In this document: positions 10,711-21,900 of the stretch, in pieces
How the letters are laid out: each line of letters opens with the position of its first letter
Numbering within the stretch: position 1 is the stretch's first letter
NCBI GenBank assembly: GCA_016802295.1
Contig: JAESIW010000020.1
Span: 545,653 to 609,652, forward strand
Length of the DNA: 64,000 nucleotides
Source of the DNA: Brachionus rotundiformis
Taxonomy: Eukaryota > Rotifera > Eurotatoria > Ploima > Brachionidae
Direction: 5' to 3'
Translations under genes and position numbers: made by a program
Notes under the pieces: model-generated
What the model saw: only the letters and a program-made list of their open reading frames with translations
The model's database searches: none
What the model was told of the DNA's origin: nothing

Positions 10711-11418
10711 CTAGTCAATTATTTCTTCAACTCTTCGAATATCTTCATTATACTTTTTAACATATTCAGAAGCTAAATATCTAAATGGTTCCAAAATGCC
10801 ATGATTATCTTTCTTCAAAAAGCAAAATTAAAGTCATAATTTGGTAAAGAAAGCTTAGACCTACCGCTGAACATTCAAAAGCTTTCATTTTGATACTCTC
10901 AGCTAGTTGTTTAGCGCTCGCTTGACTAACAATGGTGCTCAAGTCTGACTTGTTACCAATCACGCATCCGATCACCTCTTTGTCATACAAAAATGTCTCT
11001 TTGGCTTTCTCATACCAAAATTTTATATGCCCAAAAGAATCCTTGTTACTTACATCATAAACTAGAACAATCATGTCCGCATTTAACCACTTGGATAAAA
11101 ATTATAAGCAAACTTTTCAAAAAATCTTGCCACATTACCGTCTCTTTACAGCTTTCGAAATGTATTGCTTTTCCAGAATTGTCATGCATAAACAACTCAA
11201 CTGTATCATCAGTATCTGTGAGCTGAATTTGTTTTATGAACAGCTCAGTCACTATTGTCTTAATGCAAAAGTAGAAATAGGCTTTGAAAACACCAAATAC
11301 TTACAGAGCTGTAACTTTTTGGATATGAACCACCATCGCTTGACAAAACTTGACAAATGGCCGATTTGCCCACACAGCAGTCACCTACTACCAAAACTTT
11401 AGCTCGAAGAAAAACCAT
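10711..11418 (-). CDS. IFT27: IFT27 (RABL4), intraflagellar transport small GTPase
   Basis: A Rab-like GTPase of the IFT-B complex, acting in ciliary trafficking. Four exons, 11305-11418, 11139-11258, 10861-11089 and 10711-10808, join in frame to exactly 186 residues, the usual IFT27 length. The start context gives MVFLRAKVLVVGD, then the P-loop GDCCVGKS (residues 12-19), a DNSGK switch II in place of the Rab DTAGQ, GNKSD for guanine recognition, and ECSA. The segment DTDDTVELFMHDNSGK matches the IFT27-specific region rather than ordinary Rabs. The exon 3 donor is GTAG|GTCT; the nearer GCG|GTAGG would shift the frame. BIN3 ends 211 bp upstream on the same strand. No prenylation cysteines at the C-terminus, as expected for IFT27. 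Confidence 0.92.
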
Positions 11419-11629
11419 TTCTCTTTTATTCTCTCTCTGAATTTGAATAAAAAAAATTCAAAAATTCTTCTTAAAAATTTGAACATGTCAAATTTTTTTG
11501 TTGCTTAGCAACCCTCAGAAGACGAGGCTTTTTTTTGGTCTTGGAAAATTTATTTAATAAAAATTGAATAAAATTTTATTTTAAATTATTGTAAATTAAT
11601 TTTAAAAAAATTAAAAAAAAAAAAAAAAA

Positions 11630-12424
11630 CTAATCGCTGGCAACAATAGACAATGATCGAATGTCTGACAAACACTTTTGAATATCTTCACTTAAATTTT
11701 GAATATCTTGATCTAAATTGGTTGAATTTTCGTAGCTTTGTCCACTTGGCTTGTCAATAGCTGACTCGTAAAAACTTGTGTATTCTTTATAGAAGTTTTC
11801 CTGGGACTTAATCAAGCTATTGACACATGGTTTGACGTACTCGAGCCGACTCGAGTAAAGCATTGGCAATTCCTTCATCAGAAATGAGTGCTCTTTCATG
11901 AATTGTTGGTTCGATTGGTTGACTATTTGGGTTTGTTCATTTATTTTGACTAAATTGTTTCCGGTATGCTCTTTATCTTGAAGCTTGGAGAGTTTTTCTT
12001 GCTGCTTTTGCAACTCTTTTAGGTATTGTTCACGTCTTTTGATTGACTGGTAGACGTGTGGGAAAATTGAGTTGAGATTTTTCATGGGCTCTATAACACT
12101 TGTTAGACATGTTTGCTTTAATTGATCACTAGTTTTGGCACGTTCGCTCAACTGGTCCTTGAGCTTCGCGGCTTTTTCAGCCAGTTCCTGGTTAGAGTCT
12201 GCTATTGGAATGGTCAAACTTGACACATTTGTAATTAGCTTGGCCTCTGATTTGACCAATTCGTCCAGTTTGTCACAGTAATTTTTCACATCTTTGTAAA
12301 ATTTTTTGTTGGTTGACTCAAAGTGTTGGATCTTTTTTTCTTCCTTTTCGAATTCAGAATTAACACTGCGTGGCAAAATGCCCACATTGTCACTACTGTT
12401 AAGGAAGCTTTGGCGTATGTTCAT
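11630..12424 (-). CDS. BIN3: BIN3-like BAR-domain protein
   Basis: Single-exon frame of 264 residues; human BIN3 is 253. N-BAR-type adaptors bind and curve membranes and link to actin. Almost the whole protein is predicted helical coiled coil, with VIEPMKNLNSIFP followed by KRREQYLKELQ and SSRLEYVKPCVNSLIKSQ in the order seen in BIN3. The C-terminus LSIVASD matches the vertebrate BIN3 ending LSIVADD. No SH3 domain, which separates it from BIN1/amphiphysin and agrees with BIN3. The 211-bp gap to IFT27 on the same strand includes a TTCAG acceptor just before the IFT27 ATG; a shared transcript is possible but not shown. Confidence 0.9.
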   Translation of the reverse strand: MNIRQSFLNSSDNVGILPRSVNSEFEKEEKKIQHFESTNKKFYKDVKNYCDKLDELVKSEAKLITNVSSLTIPIADSNQELAEKAAKLKDQLSERAKTSDQLKQTCLTSVIEPMKNLNSIFPHVYQSIKRREQYLKELQKQQEKLSKLQDKEHTGNNLVKINEQTQIVNQSNQQFMKEHSFLMKELPMLYSSRLEYVKPCVNSLIKSQENFYKEYTSFYESAIDKPSGQSYENSTNLDQDIQNLSEDIQKCLSDIRSLSIVASD

Positions 12425-12989
12425 TTTACTATTTAGAGCTTTAATAAATTCAAAGTTTAATCAAAGTTTTGGTGAAATATCTAGGTCTTTATATTATGCT
12501 TAACAATTTTATTAATTATTAAAGAAATATTTTCAAATAAATTCGAAATTAAATTAACATTTTTTGGTATATTTAAGAAATTAAATGAATTAATGATAAA
12601 TTTTTTAAATATTATTCTTGATAAAAATATTTTTGCCAATTGAAGTTAATATTAATATACGAAAATATTATATAACATAAAAAAAGTCTAAATATATCTT
12701 AATAAAAACATTTTGATTATAAGCTCTAAATAGTAAAATAAAACAAAATTTTTTGGAAATTCAATGCCAAAATTAACCTCAATCCAAACTGAAATGCACG
12801 TAAAACGTCTTTCCAAAGAATAAGCTCTGAAATTTTCCTTTTTATAGCGTCACTGTACCAACTTAACGTTTCTTAACTTTCATTTAGAAACTTTTACAAA
12901 AGGCATAAGATCACCTCATCTCCTTCTCGTTAGATTTAGTCTTTTAAACCTTTCCATATGGTTTTATCACTAAACCATTAATGCTTTAA
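12425..12989. other. spacer upstream of BIN3
   Basis: AT-rich, presumed BIN3 promoter/5' UTR. I see no other gene or clear repeat. Confidence 0.4.
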
Positions 12990-13240
12990 GTTGGCATTTT
13001 CTTTAGTTATAACCATAACCAAATGGCATTTTTCTGCAAGGATACTCTTGCAGAACAGTTGATTATATAATAAAACTTTAATTTCATTTATTTTAGTCAC
13101 CAACTCCAATTCTATTTTAATTTCATCATAAAAATAAGTAGGTTGCTGGTGAATAAATTGCTGAAGAATCAGTGAAGTTCCTAGCTTTTAAATCTAGTTA
13201 ATGTTTATCTTTATTTTTATGCAAAATGATGCATAATACT
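12990..13240 (-). repeat. left arm of a 2.3-kb inverted repeat
   Basis: The minus strand here matches the plus strand at about 15040-15360 in several blocks, including TTCAGCAA.TTATTCAC, CAGCAACCT, AGAGTATCCT and GCCATTTGGTTATGGTT. The right arm in turn resembles the 5' part of the chlorophyllase-like gene, so this is probably a second, more decayed partial copy in opposite orientation. Confidence 0.6.
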
Positions 13241-13269
13241 TGGTAAATATGGTTAAAATGAGGTCTCAT

Positions 13270-14165
13270 AGTTAAGCTTCCGAAAAACGCCAACAAAATG
13301 ATATTTGATAATTGGAGAGGATTAACACTTCTACTAATAGCAATGCTTTGGGTGCTTTACTAAGAGGATTTAAAAGAGGCAGAGGATGCATAGACCAGAT
13401 ACTTGTGATAAGAAACATCATAGAAAAAAGTCTGGAATGGAATAATCCGATGTTACTTAGCTTAATAGACTTCAAGAAAGCCTTTGATAGTATACACAGA
13501 GTAACCCTTTGGGCCTTATTAAGAAACCATGGCCTGTCATAGAAGATATTTAACTTGATAAAACTCTTCTATGAGAAGTTCGAGTACAGCGTAAGTCTGG
13601 AAAAAAAGCAATCTGAGAGCTTCAAAGTGTGTACAAGAGTCAGACAAGGATGTGTTCTCTCTCCGACACTATTCCTATTATGATTGATTAAGTCAGGAAA
13701 ACCATCTCAATCTCGAGGGGTATACAGTGGGACCTAAGAACAAAGCTCGAAGATTTAGACTTGCAGATGATCTGGTATTATGAAAACGCAAGATTTAGTG
13801 AACAACGATAGACCAAGTGGACTTGTAATAAATGGGACCAAAACGAAAATCATGTGCATAAACACCAAATCGCAAAGTGTTAGTGAATTTACATACTTAG
13901 GAAGAATCATAAGTGAAAAAATGGGAACTTAGACAACAAGATATACAGCACTGTAGTGAGGGCAACACTGATGTATGGAAGTGAATGCTGAGGTGTGTCT
14001 GAGATGATGATTTCAATGGACACCTCAATGGCGAAGAAAGGTAGAAAGACCAGCAATAGCAATGGAGGTCGACAATCACGAAATAGCTCACCATGACATG
14101 GGGAAAAGCAAGGTCGAGGGTTTGAGTGGAAAGCAAAAGTGATGACCCTATGATCCACAATAAGT
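13270..14165 (+). mobile_element. decayed LINE reverse transcriptase (second LINE type)
   Basis: Plus-strand fragments of a reverse transcriptase unlike the CR1-like copies: GRGCIDQILVIRNIIEKS, LLSLIDFKKAFDSIHR (motif A), VRQGCVLSPTLF (motif B region) and EFTYLGRIISE, in the right order but with stops and frame changes. The wording resembles RTE-related elements, though clade assignment needs a tree. A 25-bp piece near 13415 recurs at about 14446. Confidence 0.75.
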
Positions 14166-15039
14166 GAACAAGGAAAAAAATGGTTAAGATGTGAAATTTA
14201 AAACAAAGTTTTTGTTCACTACCATTTGTATATCATTCGCCAAAAATAATCTTTTAGAATTTCTAAATATTTTTCTTTATTGATGGTAAAATCAAAGAAT
14301 AGTGGACCATGTACCATTTACCAATCTAAAGTTTTGTAACTTAATATATATTTTTTTTTGAATAATGATTAAATAAAAAAGGTCTTCATCGGTTTTTTAT
14401 AACAAGGGCACAATTTTGTTATAAATGCATATAAAAGTTAATAAATCATAGAAAAAAGTCTTGAATGGAATAAGCTTATCAAAAGTATTGTTTATAAATA
14501 TATTGTTGAAATTATTGATAAATTTATATTCTTGATAAATATTTAAATTGAATTGAATTGACTTTTTGTATCATCATATAAAATTTTGTAATTAGTTTAA
14601 TTCAAAATAAAATGAAAAAAGAAATGGTACCACTTGCCTGTGAGTGAAGGAAAAATATAAATCGTGATGTTCTATAAATTTTTTAATAGAAATATTATTA
14701 AATGGCTCACTAAAGTTATTTTTGTATCACTCCATAGTAGTAAAAATCTTTAACTTCTATAAATTTTTACTTTATAAATGATTTTTTTTTAATTTTGGCG
14801 AAAAAAATAATTTCAGAAACAACAGTATAAAAAATATTTTCAAAAACTCTATCATATTCTTAAGAAATCATGTTTGAGCAATAGTCAAAATATTGTTCAA
14901 TGATCTTAAAGAAATTGGACTTTCACTCAAGTTGCTAGATTGAAAATTATTTTTGACAGAAAAGGGGTCCTATTAACCTAAATAATTTAAAATTTATCTC
15001 AAAAGATTGGGCTGATGTAACATCAGTCCTTCCTTTAAC
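14166..15039. other. AT-rich spacer
   Basis: No gene seen. Contains a short LINE-derived duplicate (about 14446-14471). Confidence 0.4.
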
Positions 15040-15360
15040 TGATTTTTCAGCAATGTATTCACTTTTGAACCAGCAACCTGTTTATCTTTATAATGAGATC
15101 TTTTCAAACTTTTTATCAAATCATTTCTTCAAATTTTGGTTTATTTATAAGGTACAAAAATCACTGAGAGATAAATTCGACCCAAATTATATGGTAATTA
15201 GTAATAACCATATAATAACCATGACATTAAAAAAAAATTGTAGTTGATAACTAATGAATGAAATTAAAATTAAATTTTTATCACCAAATGTTCTGTAAGA
15301 GTATCCTATTATCAGCAAATCTGGAAGATTGCCATTTGGTTATGGTTATAACTAAAGCTT
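15040..15360 (+). pseudogene. partial chlorophyllase-like pseudogene / right inverted-repeat arm
   Basis: Short blocks match the start of the intact gene 900 bp downstream: ATTTTGGTT.ATTTATAAGG near 15135-15152, and TCACCAA.TGTTC then TATCCTATTAT near 15282-15312 (gene: about 16107-16140). Between them is unrelated sequence, and no frame is open across the copy. I read it as a decayed tandem partial copy. The same block is repeated inverted at 12990-13240. Confidence 0.5.
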
Positions 15361-15969
15361 TCATGATATAGTCCCTGAGTTACACTGAAAAGATATATGA
15401 AAAGATTTTTTATATGATTTAATTATTATTTTCTTGTTCATTTTAACAAAAAAATCAAGTATAGAGTTTAAATTAAGTATCAAATATTAAATCGATACTT
15501 ATTTATTTTAAAAATTAATAATTTTTTTTAGATATCTTTCAATCTAGATTCATTATTTAAAAGCCAAATAAAAAACAATAAATTAAAAAGCTTGTTAAAA
15601 TTTTAATCAAAAATATTTAAAAAAAAAAGCTTTTCTGTCAAATAGTCTTTGAGAAATTCTTGATAAAAGAAAAATTCTATTTAATGATTTTATCTAATAA
15701 TTTGTAAAAGCATCTAATTTTGTTTGATAAACTTAAAAATAGTTCAAAAAGTTCGAAAAAATAAAAGATTTAAGCATTTTAATAGAGGTATTTAAAACAA
15801 ATAAAGATTTAAGTTGTTTATTTTATTTTCTAGATAAAATAGTATCGCCTTTATTATTTAAACAAATCAGCTCCAAAAATGTGACTTTATCTTGATAAAG
15901 TAAACAAAAAATTATCAAATGTCATTTTCACATACAATAGTTATTAATACAATGTATTGAAAAGCTTAG
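15361..15969. other. spacer upstream of chlorophyllase-like gene
   Basis: AT-rich; presumed promoter region of the gene at 15970. No defined element recognised. Confidence 0.35.
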
Positions 15970-16980
15970 TTGATAAAAATGATCAAAATTTTATTGGCAC
16001 TTATTGGTATTGGCTTAGCTCAGGCCCAAAATGAAACCATTTCGTGGAATTTTGGTTCATTTATAAGGCCCAAAAATCATTCAGTTGAATTTGACATTAA
16101 ATTTGTGTCACCAACTGTTCCGGGAGAATATCCTATTATATTTTTCCTGACAGGCTTGGACGGGTTAGCACCAGGCTTTGCATATGTAAACTTAATAACC
16201 AATTTGTCAATTGAAACAAATACAATCATAGTCTCGTTTGATTCTTTGAAATTTCCTAAGCTGCCGGACAAAGAGGAAAAAATTTTTTCCGAAACTCTTG
16301 AATGGACTTTGGACAACCTGGCTGCTTTTTTTGACAACAAAAATACACCAGAGCAAATTAGAGACAAAGTTTTTCCATCACTAGAAAATGCAAGTCTGAT
16401 GGCCCATTCAGCCTCTGGTCACAGTGTTGTCTCATATTTAAATAAAACTTGTGGGCGAATAAAGTCTCTGATTTTGCTTGATCCAGTTGATGGCTATGAT
16501 CCTTTTGGTTTTATCAAAATTTACATCACTAATCCACCAAAACAGCTTCCTTTTGTTATACCAACACTGGTGATTCGTACTGGCTTGGACAATGTTCCTG
16601 CTAATTCACTCTTTCCTGCTTGTGCGCCTGATAAAGTATCCAACAAGCGATTTTATGACTCTTTGTCTGGACCAACATGGTTTTTGAACTTTACTCAATA
16701 TGGTCATGCAGACATTTTGGATGAATTTTTAAGAAAAATAGCCTGTTATGTTTGCAAATCATGTGAAAATGACTGCGATTTTAACTTGTACAGAATTAGT
16801 ATTGCCAAAGCGATTAATTTATTTTATAGAGCGGTTAATTTTAGGAGTCAGAAATTTATTAATGCGTTGGAAAACCCGGAAAAGTCAGGTTTTTTTGATC
16901 CTAAAATACAAATTAACTCAGTGTATAAAACCGGAGGATACAATGTAATGAATACAGGGCCTTTTTGTTATCATGAATAA
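15970..16980 (+). CDS. secreted chlorophyllase-like alpha/beta hydrolase
   Basis: Single-exon 336-aa protein. Residues 1-19 are a signal peptide (ILLALIGIGLAQA, cleavage before Gln20), so it is probably secreted or lysosomal; five or more N-x-S/T sites fit. The core resembles plant and algal chlorophyllases, which hydrolyse the phytol ester of chlorophyll: nucleophile motif AHSASGH (Ser147, where plants have GHSRGG), LILLDPVDG (Asp171 or Asp174), LVIRTGLDNVP, LFPACAP and QYGHADILD (His246). Order and spacing of these blocks are as in the family. A Cys-rich segment CYVCKSCENDC (about 258-268) follows. The ASG in place of RGG at the nucleophile elbow is a real difference, so substrate could be chlorophyll or another ester. 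In a grazer of algae a digestive role is plausible (inference). Confidence 0.82.
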   Translation: MIKMIKILLALIGIGLAQAQNETISWNFGSFIRPKNHSVEFDIKFVSPTVPGEYPIIFFLTGLDGLAPGFAYVNLITNLSIETNTIIVSFDSLKFPKLPDKEEKIFSETLEWTLDNLAAFFDNKNTPEQIRDKVFPSLENASLMAHSASGHSVVSYLNKTCGRIKSLILLDPVDGYDPFGFIKIYITNPPKQLPFVIPTLVIRTGLDNVPANSLFPACAPDKVSNKRFYDSLSGPTWFLNFTQYGHADILDEFLRKIACYVCKSCENDCDFNLYRISIAKAINLFYRAVNFRSQKFINALENPEKSGFFDPKIQINSVYKTGGYNVMNTGPFCYHE

Positions 16981-17054
16981 TTAAAAGATTTGATTTTATA
17001 GTTTTTTTTAATAAAAAATTAAAATTAAACTTTAATCTTGTTAAAACTTTGTTC

Positions 17055-17300
17055 TCATGTTTTGTCCATTCTTTAACAATTTATTTAAAAGCTTGCAGGG
17101 AATTTTTGTTTTGGATAAAATTGATGTGATTGATCTAAATCTTCTTCTCTTGAAATTATCTCACTATGGATTTGACAATAATTCTTTAGGTCTTCTTTCA
17201 AATTATTTTGTCAATAGATCTCAAATAGTTCATCTTGGAAACGAAGGATCAAAACCTACAGCTCTAAATTTAGATGTTCCACATGGTCCATCTACATCTT
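17055..17300 (+). mobile_element. LINE reverse transcriptase fragment
   Basis: Encodes HYGFDNNSLGLLSNYFVNRS and SKPTALNLDVP, the stretch between RT motifs A and B. Nearly identical at DNA level to 30590-30720 on the minus strand, so the two come from one recently active family. Confidence 0.8.
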
Positions 17301-17439
17301 GAAACCCACAGTTCTTGTGCACGTTCCCTAATCTAGTCGCATATGAACCGATTGACTCATCATCTTCTTGTCTAGAATTCCTGGAGATATTTTTATCATA
17401 AAACCTATTTATTTGTGGGTTAAAATGGAAGTTTCTTTC

Positions 17440-18190
17440 TCATGTTATTATTATTATCATATTTTTTTATTTGAAGGAAACCCTCAGGGAATGGAAAAAA
17501 GTCCTTCTTTTTAGCCTAACGATTATTAAAAAGGATCAAAAATTGTTTAAAAGAGATTCGAGTAAAAATCAAAAATAAAAAATTCATAAAACATAAATAA
17601 ATATAAAGATTAGAGGTTGTTGTTGAACTATCTTCAATTTAGAAAAATATTAAAGTTATGGAATAATGAATTAAATTAAATTTGGAAAGAGCTTAATGTG
17701 CCTGAGAGCTTTGGTTTGAAGTTTTTGAACTTCTGGTAAAATTTTCTGAGTTGCACTAGACAGAGGAATAAAAGCGTAATCAAAAATTGAACGGATAAAA
17801 TTCTTATAAATAATTCTGCAAAGTTCGATGCCATTTTTAGTTTCAAATCTAATTAAGTTTTTTTGGACGTGGCTCTTGAGGTGAGTCTTTCAGAAAGTTT
17901 TTTAAAGCAGAGCTTCGGATCAAATTGGATACCTAGAAAAGTCGGGTATGGTTCAAGAGGAATCAAAGTTCCGTCTAGGATAAGTTTAAGTCTTTATTTC
18001 GATTCATTATTAGAACGATGATCTGCTGTTGTGAACACGGTATGAATTGTTTTGCTTGAATTGATGACTAAGCCCCATTTTTTGCAGTAAGTGGAGATGA
18101 TGTTTATTGCTCGATTGAGTCTTTTTCAAATGTCGTTTAAGGAATCACTTGAGAACCATTTACATAAATCGTCTGCAAAAAGGAAAACAA
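17440..18190 (-). mobile_element. jockey-like LINE 3' half, decayed
   Basis: On the minus strand: FADDLCKWF (RT catalytic motif), YCKKWGLVINSSKT, PYPTFLGIQFDP and later LQTKALRHIKLFP-like sequence, with several stops. The 3' end (17440-17530) carries AAAGAAGGACTTTTTTCC and a GATAATAATAATAA tail, the same ending seen near 464-550. Confidence 0.8.
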
Positions 18191-18279
18191 TTAAATAAAC
18201 TTAAATCTTTATTAAAGAAATAAATATTCAAAATAAAAATTAAAAATTTTTAAATTCATAACTTAAAAAAAGAATTATC

Positions 18280-21200
18280 TAAATTAATTTCAATGAGTCA
18301 AATATTGACAGTAATGGTCAGCATCTGTTGGACATCCCTGCATGGGTTGGTCTTGGTCAAGGTTTAAAAAAAATTGACGACTACTTGTCGATTTTGGTCC
18401 CTCCTATAGTCAAAATAGCGGAAAGTATTAATGGAATTAGACGTACCAAATGTGAATGAGAAAGTAAAGAAGGTTTTTCGACGTGGCAGAGCTACGGATA
18501 AAAATAAATCACCACCATTAGTGGTTGAATTAAACGATAAAAAAACTCAACAATTAATAATAGCTTCGGCGAAAAATCTTAAAAACAGTGATAACTACAG
18601 CAAAGTGTTCATAAATCCGGATCTCACACGCCATGAAATCGAGGTTGAAAGAGAATTGAGAAGAAGACGTAATGAGGCAAATGGTAAACTTGAATTTGGT
18701 AATGGTAAAATGAGACATGGAAAAAGATGATGACAAGATGGTGTTGAATTCTATTGGGGCATTAGATATGGGAGGCTTTGGCGTTGCTATTTATGTAAGA
18801 AATGATTGTGATGTATATGAGGTGTCTGAGGATGGGATAAAAGACAATCTAGTAGAAATGGTTTGGTGTAAATTGGTAGCTGGATCTGAAACGTTACTTG
18901 TAGGTTGTATTTACAGGCCTCCTTATTCGAAGCACGATATAAAGGAAGAAATAAACTCAGCTATTGGTAAGGCTAAAGCATTAGTGAGTTCTGGTAAATA
19001 TAGTGATTTGCTCATAGCAGGTGATTTCAACTATCCGAAAATTAAATGGGATTACTTGCATGGATTTGTTTTCGGAAGAAGTTTGGCCGGTTTAGCAAGT
19101 GCTAAATTCATTGAAACACTTGAGGAAAATTTTCTGGTACAGCACGTAATGAATCCAACTTTTGGAGCCTCAATACTGGATCTGTATATCAGTCATAAGA
19201 TAAATGGTATTTACAGTGTCCAAGTTGGTGCACCGGTAGGCTCGTCGGACAAAAACAAACTTCACTCTCTCATGGAATTTCATACTAAAAAGTGAACCAA
19301 TCAAGAAGTCAATCGTTAATTACAGATATGATAAGGGAGCTTACACGGCCATGAACAAATTCATCGACTGTTCTGTTTGCCAGTCCAGACTGTGGCAAAC
19401 TAGTACAGATGTAGATGAACTTTGTTGGGATCTGGCAATGCTTTAAAATGCAGGCATGGACTCGTTTGTCCCAAAAGTGGTGATATCTGCGGAAAAATCG
19501 GCCACCATCAAAAGTCCGAGATGGTTTAATAAGGGGTTAAAGGCATTAACTAAAACCAAATATAAAGCTTTCTTAAGCATGAAAATGAATCCCAAAGATA
19601 AGCAGAAAAGAGTCAATTTTAATAAAGTTTCCAGAAAGGTTAAATTCGAGGTTAGAAAGGCAAGATTGAATCACGAAATTAAAATAATTGGTGGATGTAA
19701 GAGAAGACCTAAGTGCATATTTGCCTATATCAATCATCAAACCAGATGTAGAGATAAAATTAAATCAATCAAGGATAGCAATGGCGACCTGGTAATGGAC
19801 AAAACGGTGATGGACAACATCTTGAATTTTAAATTTCAGCAAGCATTCAGTAAAGATAATGCAGAACCATTACCGGAGCTACCAAAGTTTTGCATGGCGG
19901 TATGTCATATTGATTTAGATGCATTTTCGGCTACAAATATTTACGGATATTTAACTATATTGGATCAATTCAAAGCACCTGGAACCGTTGGGATTCATCC
20001 ATATTTTTTAGGTTCATGTGCAAAATCATTTTCAGTATGCTTTAAAGAATTTTCAAAGCGTCTTTTTTTTAACTGGTATAGTGCCAAGGGCTTGGAAAGA
20101 GGCAAATATATCGGGATTTAATGATGGATCATTTAATTAAATTTAACTTGGTGGCAAGGGAGAAACATGGTTTCGTTCCGATGAAATCGTGTTTGACCAA
20201 TTTGTTAGAGACAATCGACACTATCACGGAAGCTCTCCAAATCGAGGCTTTACTTCGGTAATGGTTTTCATGAATTTTGCTAAGGCCTTTGACAAAGTCT
20301 CACACAGAGCGTTGATCAAAAAAATTCAACTATATGGTTTCACTGCTCATTTGGTTGAACAATTTTTTAAATAACAGAAAGCAAAGAGTGGTAATTGGAG
20401 ACAATTCTTCAGAATGGCTAGATGTATTAAGTGGTGTGCCTCAAGGCTCGGTCTTAGGTCCTTTGCTTTTTGTAATTTTTATAAATGATATGCCTCAAGA
20501 AATCAAGACACTGTGCAAGCTTTTTGCCGATGATACAAAGCTAATTGGTGTTATTAGAAATCCATTGGATCTTACAACATTACAAGGTGACATCGACTGC
20601 CTGGTGAGATGGGCCGAGGACTGGATGATGGACTTATGATGATGGATGAATGTTGACAAGTGCAGATGTATGGTATATGTATACTTTGATATATGGATAC
20701 TTTGATATCAATTTGAAAATGAATAGACTAGATATGTGTAAGACAGAAAAGGAACGCAATTTAGGTATAATGATCAGTACAAATCTGAAATGGAGTATGC
20801 NNNNNNNNNNNNNNNNNNNNNNNNNNNNNNNNNNNNNNNNNNNNNNNNNNNNNNNNNNNNNNNNNNNNNNNNNNNNNNNNNNNNNNNNNNNNNNNNNNNN
20901 NNNNNNNNNNNNNNNNNNNNNNNNNNNNNNNNNNNNNNNNNNNNNNNNNNNNNNNNNNNNNNNNNNNNNNNNNNNNNNNNNNNNNNNNNNNNNNNNNNNN
21001 NNNNNNNNNNNNNNNNNNNNNNNNNNNNNNNNNNNNNNNNNNNNNNNNNNNNNNNNNNNNNNNNNNNNNNNNNNNNNNNNNNNNNNNNNNNNNNNNNNNN
21101 NNNNNNNNNNNNNNNNNNNNNNNNNNNNNNNNNNNNNNNNNNNNNNNNNNNNNNTAGACTAGATATGTGTAAGACAGAAAAGGAACGCAATTTAGGTATA

Positions 21201-21900
21201 ATGATCAGTTCAAATCTGAAATGGAGGATGCAAGTTATGGTAGCGGCCAAAAGAGCTAATATGGTAGTCGGAAAACTATATAAAGCGATGAAGTCATGGT
21301 CAATTGGTACGTTCAGGAAGTTTTACGTGTCATTGGTACCTCATCTCGAATATGCCGTCGCTGCTTGGTGTCCGTACACGAAGAAGGACATTTTAGTTCT
21401 CGAGAAGGTACAAATAAGAGCAACAAAACTGGTCAAGTCACTTAAGCATCTACCATATGAGAAGAGATTAGAGAAGTTGGGACTCACTACCCTGAGCTAG
21501 AGAAGGGAGAGAGGAGATCTTGTCGAATATTTCAAGACAGTTAATGGTTTAACTCAAGTTAATTGGCACAATCCAAACAAACTTCGCGATTCGTTGAGCT
21601 GTTCTGGTCCAGCGGGGAGTATACGTGGGTATCAACACAGAATGACCAAACAACTGAGGAGAATCAATCAACGTGAGCATTTCATACTTAACAGAGTAGT
21701 AAACAACTGGAACAAGCTGCCTCCTGAAGTAGTCAAAGCAAGTTCAAAGAATTTGTTTAAGAAAATGGTTGACGAAATCAATGCGTCGCGATAGTTAGAG
21801 GAATATTCAGAAAAAGCTACTATAGCGTTCCCAATATGGGTTTTCGTTTGGTGGAACAAACCACCGTAGCTTATTATTATTATTATTATTATTATTTTAT
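18280..21900 (+). mobile_element. near full-length but inactive CR1-like LINE
   Basis: Plus-strand element. ORF1-like part at 18280-18730 (IPAWVGLGQGL, then VFINPDLTRHEIEVEREL after a frameshift); endonuclease at 18717-19295 lacking its N-terminus (GGFGVAIYVRND, IAGDFNYPKIKW); linker and RT start at 19456-20121 (PRWFNKGLK); RT at 20189-20639 (FAKAFDKVSH, GVPQGSVLGPLLF, FADDTK); C-terminal part at 20650-21794 with an N gap inside; stop at 21792 and a (TTA)n tail at about 21872-21897. At least four frame breaks. The endonuclease SDH is SDK, and RT motif A reads MNFAKAFD in place of DFAKAFD, so both activities are lost. Confidence 0.9.
20801..21154. other. assembly gap (354 N)
   Basis: The gap is bordered by two nearly identical 75-78 bp sequences (20724-20800 and 21155-21230). 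Joining the outer parts through one copy restores continuous LINE coding, so the gap and one copy are probably artificial. Confidence 0.85.

Noticed and set aside
10805..11418. Ordinary Rab/Ras GTPase
   Set aside because: DNSGK in switch II, lack of C-terminal prenylation Cys, exact 186-aa length and the DTDDTVELF block fit IFT27 better.
20774..21500. Long open frames across the N run
   Set aside because: Created by the unknown bases; only the flanking LINE sequence is real.
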